From the NCBI GenBank assembly GCA_032229885.1, contig JAVYAJ010000129.1:1-8908 (forward strand): 8,908 nucleotides of DNA, given 5' to 3'. Each line of letters begins with the position of its first letter. The first letter of the stretch is position 1. The DNA comes from Anammoximicrobium sp032229885. GTDB lineage: Bacteria; Planctomycetota; Planctomycetia; Pirellulales; Pirellulaceae. The notes beneath the pieces are model-generated. The model worked only from the letters and a program-made list of their open reading frames with translations, searched no databases and was not told where the DNA came from. Position numbers and translations under genes: made by a program. This document shows, one piece after another, positions 4,398-8,908 of this stretch.

Positions 4398-6770
4398 TCA
4401 CCCGGACTTTTCCGCAAGGCGCTGTTCATACAACTGCAGCATCGCCTCGATCTGCCGGATCGCGTCGCCATCGGACGACGCGCGGGCCACGTCCAGGGCC
4501 TTTCGCGCCGTCCGCGCGGCCGGGCCGATCTGGCCCGCGATGGCGTGCATCCCGGCCAGGATCCGCAGCGCCTGCAAATCGTTATATTCCGTCAATTCAC
4601 AGGCCTTCTGCGCCAGGGCAAGCGTGTGCTCGATCTGCGTCGAGCTCGCGCGCACATCGGCGATGCACATCGACGCCAAGCCCAACATGGCCGGAATGAA
4701 CTCGGAATCGAGCTCGACCGCGCGGCGGTAGTACTCACCGGCTTCGGCTGTCTTTCCCTGTCGCTGTTGGATATATCCCCAATAGTAATTCGCGGTCGGA
4801 TCCATCGGATCTCGCTGTACGGCCTCGGCCAGACGCGCTACCGCTTCGTCGAATCTGCCCGTCTCCAGCAACAGCCGTCCCAGGTTCAAATAGGCGGTCG
4901 CCGAGTCCGGAGAAAGCTCGATCGCGCGTCGGCAGTGGCCAATGGCTTCGTCGTGTTTTCCCTCCTTCGCCTGGGCAATCGCCAGGCAGTAGTGAGCGTC
5001 GACGTCGTTGGGGTCGAGGTTCAGGACGAATTCGGCATGAGCCTTGGCTTCCGCTAGATTTCCCTGTTCGGTCAAAATCGTCGCCAGTTCCAGGCGGGCC
5101 ATCAAGTTCTGCGGATTGAGCTTCAGGGCGTGACGCAGCAGCGGCGCGGCGGCGGTCGGGTTTCGCCCCCATTTGAGGAAGGCATACGCTGCGCGAAAAT
5201 AGTTGCCATCGTCCATGAACGTCGCCGTGATCTGCCGGATCATGCCGGGCCGCGTGTTCACGAACTCGGGGATGTTCGCCGCTCGATCCGGGGCCGTGAA
5301 ACGCGAGAGCACGACGGGGACGCTTGCCTCGCCCTCGGAATCGATGTGCGTGAGGAACAGTTGCGTGTAAGGCGAAAAAGCCTTGGAGGAAAACACGAGC
5401 CACTTGCCGTTGGGCGACCAACTGTGCCACGAGTTCATCCGCGACGTGTTGCACGCCAAACGTCGCGCCTCGCCGCCGGCCGCCGGGATCAGGAACAGCT
5501 CGCTGTCCGGCTGCAGCAGCATGAAGTTCTTGGCGCGGCAGAACACGATCCATTTCCCGTCGGGCGAGTATTTGGGGAAAAAATTGCTCAACCCGTTGTG
5601 CGACGCGCCCTCCAGCGGCTCGGGCGTGCCGCCGCGTCCTTCGTTGAACGGCACGCGATACAGGTCGAAACGAAACGTCTTGCCGTCCTCGAGGAACTCG
5701 CGGCACTCGGCCTGGGTCAGCAGAACGCTCGAGTCGCTGCGGACGTGTTCGAGCTGGTAGGCTTCGGTACGGGCAAAGATCAGATGCTGGCCGTCCGGAC
5801 TCCACACCGGATTGCTCTGGACCAGCCGCGGATCATCCGCGCCGGGCAGCGCGTGATACTGTTGCGTCTGCCGATCATAGATGGCGACGATGCCCTTGAT
5901 CGGGAAGAACAGTTGGCTGAACGCGAGATCGTCCGTCGCCACGAAGACCGAACGATCTTTGACGGTGCTGGCCACATAACGGCCATCGGGCGAGATCTGA
6001 GACAGCAAGCCAAACGTCGGCTCGTCTTCTTCCTTCTTGTAATCTCCCCACGAGATCACCTGTTCACGGTCCAGGACCATGTCCCGAGCCACGTTCGTGA
6101 TCACGTATGAACCTTTGTCGTTCGCGTAATCTACGTCCATCCCCAACTGACGGCCGTCCGCTGAAAACGAATGGCAGTTTCCGCAGACTGGCAGCTTGTC
6201 CAGCACCACCGGGGGCGGCTTGCGCGACGCGATGTCGCCAAATCGCCAGCGGATGCGGGACGGATCTTTGACGGCTTCGCGAAACGGCAGATTGACCTCG
6301 CGATAGAAAATCGGCGCCCCGACCTCGTCGTCCGACGTGCGGATGGCCGTGCTGCCTCGCGAGACGATCGCGCCGGGCGCCGCGCCGCTGACGCCCGCCA
6401 CCGTCACCGTCGCCTCGGCCATGTGCGAGCCCTGCTTGATCGTCTCCCAGTCCTCGTCTGACGGCGTCCACTCTGGCTTGTCGGCCTGGAATGCCAGCGC
6501 CTCGCCGTCCGCCAGACGGACCTCGATTCGCCACGCCTCGCAACCCGGCGCATCATCGCGCCAGCGGAATGTCGGCGACGCGATCTCCGGTGGAAACAGC
6601 GCGCCCCAGGCCGGATAGATGATCTCGATCTGCCGACACTGTGCCTGGCCCGTGGCGGACGCGCCGGGTTCGATGGCCGCGACGAACTCGGCCACGCCAT
6701 CGGGACGGACCGAACAGCCTAGCGCGGCGACGATCAGAACGCCGAAAACGAGGCTTTTTGTCAATTGCAT
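4398..6770 (-). CDS. Lipoprotein with CXXCH motif, PD40 beta-propeller and TPR repeats
   Basis: A 790-residue predicted lipoprotein. Signal MQLTKSLVFGVLIVAALGC gives lipobox AALGC with C19. Residues about 47-130 (IEIIYPAWGALFPPEIASPTFRW) resemble an Ig-like domain. CGNCH at 196-200, a c-type haem-binding signature, is followed by SFSADG. Four PD40/TolB-like propeller repeats follow: ISPDGRY (259), WSPDGQH (323), YSPDGKW (401) and WSPNGKW (451). A TPR array runs from about 530 to 780, with clear units such as HYCLAIAQAKEGKHDEAI and AYLNLGRLLLETGRFDEAV. The architecture resembles CXXCH-bearing PD40 proteins also known from Bacteroidetes. It probably acts on the periplasmic side as a protein-binding scaffold; haem binding is unproven. 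The frame is open 25 codons further, but this Met gives the clean signal peptide; its Shine-Dalgarno is weak. Confidence 0.9.
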   Translation of the reverse strand: MQLTKSLVFGVLIVAALGCSVRPDGVAEFVAAIEPGASATGQAQCRQIEIIYPAWGALFPPEIASPTFRWRDDAPGCEAWRIEVRLADGEALAFQADKPEWTPSDEDWETIKQGSHMAEATVTVAGVSGAAPGAIVSRGSTAIRTSDDEVGAPIFYREVNLPFREAVKDPSRIRWRFGDIASRKPPPVVLDKLPVCGNCHSFSADGRQLGMDVDYANDKGSYVITNVARDMVLDREQVISWGDYKKEEDEPTFGLLSQISPDGRYVASTVKDRSVFVATDDLAFSQLFFPIKGIVAIYDRQTQQYHALPGADDPRLVQSNPVWSPDGQHLIFARTEAYQLEHVRSDSSVLLTQAECREFLEDGKTFRFDLYRVPFNEGRGGTPEPLEGASHNGLSNFFPKYSPDGKWIVFCRAKNFMLLQPDSELFLIPAAGGEARRLACNTSRMNSWHSWSPNGKWLVFSSKAFSPYTQLFLTHIDSEGEASVPVVLSRFTAPDRAANIPEFVNTRPGMIRQITATFMDDGNYFRAAYAFLKWGRNPTAAAPLLRHALKLNPQNLMARLELATILTEQGNLAEAKAHAEFVLNLDPNDVDAHYCLAIAQAKEGKHDEAIGHCRRAIELSPDSATAYLNLGRLLLETGRFDEAVARLAEAVQRDPMDPTANYYWGYIQQRQGKTAEAGEYYRRAVELDSEFIPAMLGLASMCIADVRASSTQIEHTLALAQKACELTEYNDLQALRILAGMHAIAGQIGPAARTARKALDVARASSDGDAIRQIEAMLQLYEQRLAEKSG

Positions 6771-7382
6771 ATCTCTATCAACCTGCTCGATGGGCGGGTA
6801 CTCGTGTCGCACAACGTCCGAGCCACCCAGGGCTGCTCGATCCATCGCGGCCGACGACTCCGGTGTACGATGCGCGCGCCTCGGACGGGAGCCCGAAAGG
6901 GCGAACTCCGATCCACCTTTCCCACACAGGACTCGGCATTCGTGCGGGGATTGTCATCCCGACACGCATTACCTTACCCGACACGGTTCATCAGCACAAC
7001 GAAAAGCGAGCCCGATTCGGACGCGATACCAATAATCTGTCGGATCTGTACAGCCGATGAACCGACAACATGATAAACGGCCCGCGACAGCCGACGCAAG
7101 CGTTGGAGGCCAAGCGTTGCCCGAGCAACTCTGGTTGGAGCTCGGCGAGTTCGCGGGCGTTCTCGGTGCGCGGCTCGGACGGGAACCTTGCAGGCCGGAC
7201 CTCCGTCGGCCTTCGCCGCACACACGTTGACCTTCATGCGGGCATTTTCAGCCGCGTACCGGATGGCTCGTAGGACGATGTGTTGACGACTCCGGTTTAC
7301 GCGGGTTGACACGGCGAGGCTCTGCGTTCTACTCTGAGCTGGTCGAATTCACGATTGATCCACACCTCCCCGCGAGACGCCC
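6771..7382. other. 612-bp divergent intergenic region
   Basis: It separates two divergently transcribed genes and must hold both promoters. I see a plausible promoter only for the right-hand gene (7306-7335). Other structure includes a small GCCC-GAAA-GGGC hairpin (6891-6902), a 9-bp inverted repeat CGGTTCATC/GATGAACCG (6984-6992 and 7056-7064) and a 9-bp direct repeat CAAGCGTTG (7097-7105 and 7111-7119). Minus-strand frames between about 6970 and 7312 are open in three registers, as expected for GC-rich DNA; none has a ribosome site or recognisable domain, so I do not call a gene. Confidence 0.55.
7306..7335 (+). promoter_or_regulatory. Possible promoter of the DAACS symporter gene
   Basis: TTGACA (7306-7311) is a perfect -35 box. 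TACTCT (7330-7335), 18 bases on, matches the -10 consensus at only three positions. The leader would be about 40 nt. A second TTGAC lies 23 bases upstream (7283-7287) and could be another -35 or chance. Confidence 0.4.
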
Positions 7383-8687
7383 ATGCCGCTGCACATTCGC
7401 ATCCTGCTGGGATTGATCCTGGGCGGCTTGGCCGGAGTCGCCACGAACCTGATCACACAGGACGGACCGTACACCGAGCGTTTCGTGAGTCTGGTCACCG
7501 AGCCGATCGGCAAGATCTGGCTCTCGTGCCTGATCATGACCGTGATTCCGCTGATCGTCTCGTCGCTGGCGTTGGGCGTGGCCGGACTCGGTGACCTCCG
7601 CAAGCTGGGCCGCATGGGTGCGCTGACGCTGGCTTGCTTTCTCTCGCTGACGACGCTGTCCACGTCGCTGGGCTTGATCACGATGAATTACGTGCGGCCC
7701 GGCGAGGATCTGGATCCGGCGGTCAAAACGCGGTTGCTGGAGACATACCGAGGCCAGACGCAAGAGGCGATGGGCTTGTCGGGGACGATCTTCAGCGTGG
7801 ATCTGCTGGTCAACATCGTGCCGCGAAACCCGGTCAAAGCGGCCGCCGACGGGAACATGCTGGCGATCATCTTTTGCACGTTGGTGCTCGGCATCGCCCT
7901 GGCGAGCCTGCCTGGCGAGCAGACTCGCCCGCTCGTCGAACTGCTGGAAAGCGTGGGACGGGTCACCGTGGCCGTCATCCATGGCGTGATGACTTTCGGT
8001 CCGCTGGGCGTCTTTTGTCTGATCTACAGCGTCACCGCGCGATTCGGGTTCGATCTGCTGTTGAACCTGGCCAAGTATGTGTTGACCGTGATCGGCAGCT
8101 TTGCCCTGATGCAAATCGTCGGTTATGGGCTCATTGTGCGCTTTGTGGCGGGACGAAATCCGCGGGAATTCTTCCACAAGATTCGCCTCGTGATGCTCAC
8201 CGCGTTCTCAACTTCGTCGAGCAATGCGACCCTGCCCACGACGATGGAGGTGGCCCAGGACGAACTGGGGACGCCGCGCCAGGTGGCGGGATTCGTGTTG
8301 CCGCTGGGCGCGACGCTGAACATGAACGGCACGGCGCTGTACGAGGGCGCGACCGTACTGTTTCTGGCCCAAGTGTTCGGCGTGTCGCTGAGCCTCGGCC
8401 AACAAGCGATCGTGGTGTTGATGTCGGTCGTAACCGCCATCGGGGTGGCAGGCGTTCCCGGGGCCTCGCTGCCGTTGTTGATGATGGTCCTGGGGATGGT
8501 CGGGGTGCCGATGGAAGGCATTGCCATCATCCTGGGGATCGATCGTCTGCTGGACATGTGCCGCACGGTCTTGAACGTCACCGGCGATCTGCTGACAGCG
8601 CTGATCGTCGCTCGCTTCGAAACTCGATTCGAGGGCGTTTCCGGCGAAGCGTCTGCTTCCGTCGCGGCGCGCCAGGGGAAAGCGTAA
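7383..8687 (+). CDS. DAACS-family (SDF) dicarboxylate/amino acid:cation symporter
   Basis: A 434-residue inner-membrane transporter, normal length for the GltP/GltPh/DctA family, importing glutamate, aspartate or dicarboxylates with cations. The whole fold is visible: TM1 ILLGLILGGLAG, HP1 tip TSSSNATLP (277-285), TM7 NMNGTALYEG (313-322), HP2 tip GVAGVPGAS (354-362) and TM8 DRLLDMCRTVLNVTGD (387-402). D391, R394, T395 and N398 match substrate-binding D394, R397, T398 and N401 of GltPh, pointing to an acidic substrate. N313, N398 and D402 match Na1 ligands. The third sodium site looks altered: N315 replaces the Asp of NMDGT, and F86 and L89 lie where GltPh has Y89 and T92 (alignment by eye). 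The start lacks a clear Shine-Dalgarno, but TM1 begins as expected. No neighbour shows which substrate it carries. Confidence 0.93.
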   Translation: MPLHIRILLGLILGGLAGVATNLITQDGPYTERFVSLVTEPIGKIWLSCLIMTVIPLIVSSLALGVAGLGDLRKLGRMGALTLACFLSLTTLSTSLGLITMNYVRPGEDLDPAVKTRLLETYRGQTQEAMGLSGTIFSVDLLVNIVPRNPVKAAADGNMLAIIFCTLVLGIALASLPGEQTRPLVELLESVGRVTVAVIHGVMTFGPLGVFCLIYSVTARFGFDLLLNLAKYVLTVIGSFALMQIVGYGLIVRFVAGRNPREFFHKIRLVMLTAFSTSSSNATLPTTMEVAQDELGTPRQVAGFVLPLGATLNMNGTALYEGATVLFLAQVFGVSLSLGQQAIVVLMSVVTAIGVAGVPGASLPLLMMVLGMVGVPMEGIAIILGIDRLLDMCRTVLNVTGDLLTALIVARFETRFEGVSGEASASVAARQGKA

Positions 8688-8738
8688 GACAGGCGAGCAG
8701 CGGTCGATGTTGCGATGGTCCCGCCGAGCGTCCCCGTC

Positions 8739-8760
8739 CGTACGACGCGCCCGCCGTACG
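8739..8760. repeat. CGTACG pair downstream of the symporter gene
   Basis: Two self-complementary CGTACG hexamers (8739-8744 and 8755-8760) are separated by ten GC-rich bases, each preceded by C. They could pair as a 6-bp hairpin about 50 nt after the symporter stop codon. No T-tract follows, so a terminator role is only possible. Confidence 0.3.
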
Positions 8761-8773
8761 TGCAGGTGGGAAC

Positions 8774-8789
8774 CACGGATCACACGGAT
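8774..8789. repeat. CACGGAT tandem motif
   Basis: CACGGAT occurs at 8774-8780 and 8783-8789 with a 9-bp period. Phrases of this kind (AACCACGGATCACACGGATG) recur in intergenic DNA of many planctomycete and other environmental genomes, as far as I remember, so it may be a copy of a dispersed short repeat. It sits between the symporter gene and the transposase-like gene end. Confidence 0.4.
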
Positions 8790-8812
8790 GAAGCAAAGCG
8801 GTCCATCCGATA

Positions 8813-8908
8813 TTATCGTGGGTAGAGATCGAGCCCACCACAGTGGAAAAAGATGGCCGTCTTGAAGTTTTCCCGATTGCGGAAGCCACCGACCAGTCGC
8901 TTGATCGA
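8813..8908 (-). mobile_element. 3' end of a transposase-like gene, probably ISL3 type (partial)
   Basis: The minus strand, read from the window edge, gives 31 codons and TAA at 8813-8815. The visible end contains RLVGGFRNRENFKTAIFFHC and then GGLDLYPR. A GFRN-x-ENF stretch followed by a short hydrophobic strand and GGLDLYP is what I recall for C-termini of ISL3-family (IS204/IS1001/IS1096/IS1165) transposases, where it follows the DDE catalytic domain. The catalytic part, if present, lies beyond the right edge, so intactness cannot be judged. The element's end should lie within the next hundred bases or so to the left of the stop codon, but I found no clear terminal repeat with only one end in view. 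Family assignment is from a short piece and could be wrong. Confidence 0.6.

Noticed and set aside
3981..5057. Plus-strand open frame (358 codons) across the DUF1559 promoter region and TPR gene end
   Set aside because: It crosses the intergenic region and the antisense of TPR repeats, with low-complexity composition and no domain.
4735..5805. Second minus-strand frame inside the propeller-TPR gene, possible frameshift
   Set aside because: The main frame is continuous from signal peptide through propeller to TPR, so no frameshift is needed.
5130..6110. Long plus-strand open frame (326 codons) opposite the propeller-TPR gene
   Set aside because: It lies wholly antisense to a gene with clear domains, is rich in Arg, His and Val, and has no recognisable motif; it is an artefact of GC-rich codon use.
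6862..6867. TACACC on the minus strand as a -10 box for the propeller-TPR gene
   Set aside because: No -35-like sequence at 16-18 bases upstream; the promoter of that gene remains unidentified.
7097..7119. CAAGCGTTG direct repeat as a CRISPR or iteron array
   Set aside because: Only two 9-bp copies with a 14-bp period; no further units, spacers or replication gene.
6974..7312. Minus-strand open frames in the divergent spacer
   Set aside because: Several registers are open at once, with Arg-rich products and no Shine-Dalgarno or domain; kept only as a possible repeat.

Overview
The window looks like a piece of a GC-rich planctomycete chromosome. The main reason is a DUF1559 gene: a prepilin-like N-terminus plus a C-terminal H-X9-DG-type motif, a family greatly expanded in Planctomycetes. 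It is followed by its usual partner, a small lipoprotein with a carboxypeptidase-regulatory/transthyretin-like domain. Several lipoprotein signal peptides, one TTG start backed by a good Shine-Dalgarno, and long intergenic gaps with inverted repeats fit the same picture.

Layout. Positions 1-419 hold no convincing gene but contain a strong palindrome at 71-91. Two plus-strand genes follow. The first (420-929) encodes a conserved cytoplasmic protein of unknown function with a C-x3-C motif. The second (1051-2058) encodes a lipoprotein resembling the LolA/LolB/DUF4292 group. Convergent to them, on the minus strand, are the DUF1559 gene (2961-3935) and the small lipoprotein gene (2206-2691). They are separated by a 269-bp spacer with a 10-bp hairpin. 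The DUF1559 gene has a near-consensus sigma70 promoter (4126-4154) about 180 nt upstream, giving a long structured leader. Upstream on the minus strand lies a large lipoprotein gene (4398-6770): Ig-like N-terminus, one CXXCH motif, four PD40 beta-propeller repeats and a TPR array.

A 612-bp divergent spacer (6771-7382) separates it from a plus-strand DAACS-family (SDF/GltP-like) symporter gene (7383-8687). At the right edge is the 3' end of a minus-strand gene resembling an ISL3-type transposase (8813-8908), with a CACGGAT tandem motif nearby.

Functionally the window is mostly cell-envelope proteins: three predicted lipoproteins, one pilin-like surface protein and one inner-membrane transporter. 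Only the DUF1559/lipoprotein pair clearly forms a unit, and the first two plus-strand genes may be co-transcribed. I see no CRISPR array, tRNA, rRNA, phage module or defence system. I do not claim a new system. The most interesting points are the possible haem site in the propeller-TPR lipoprotein, the changed hallmark motifs and long leader of the DUF1559 gene, and the apparent loss of the third sodium site in the symporter.
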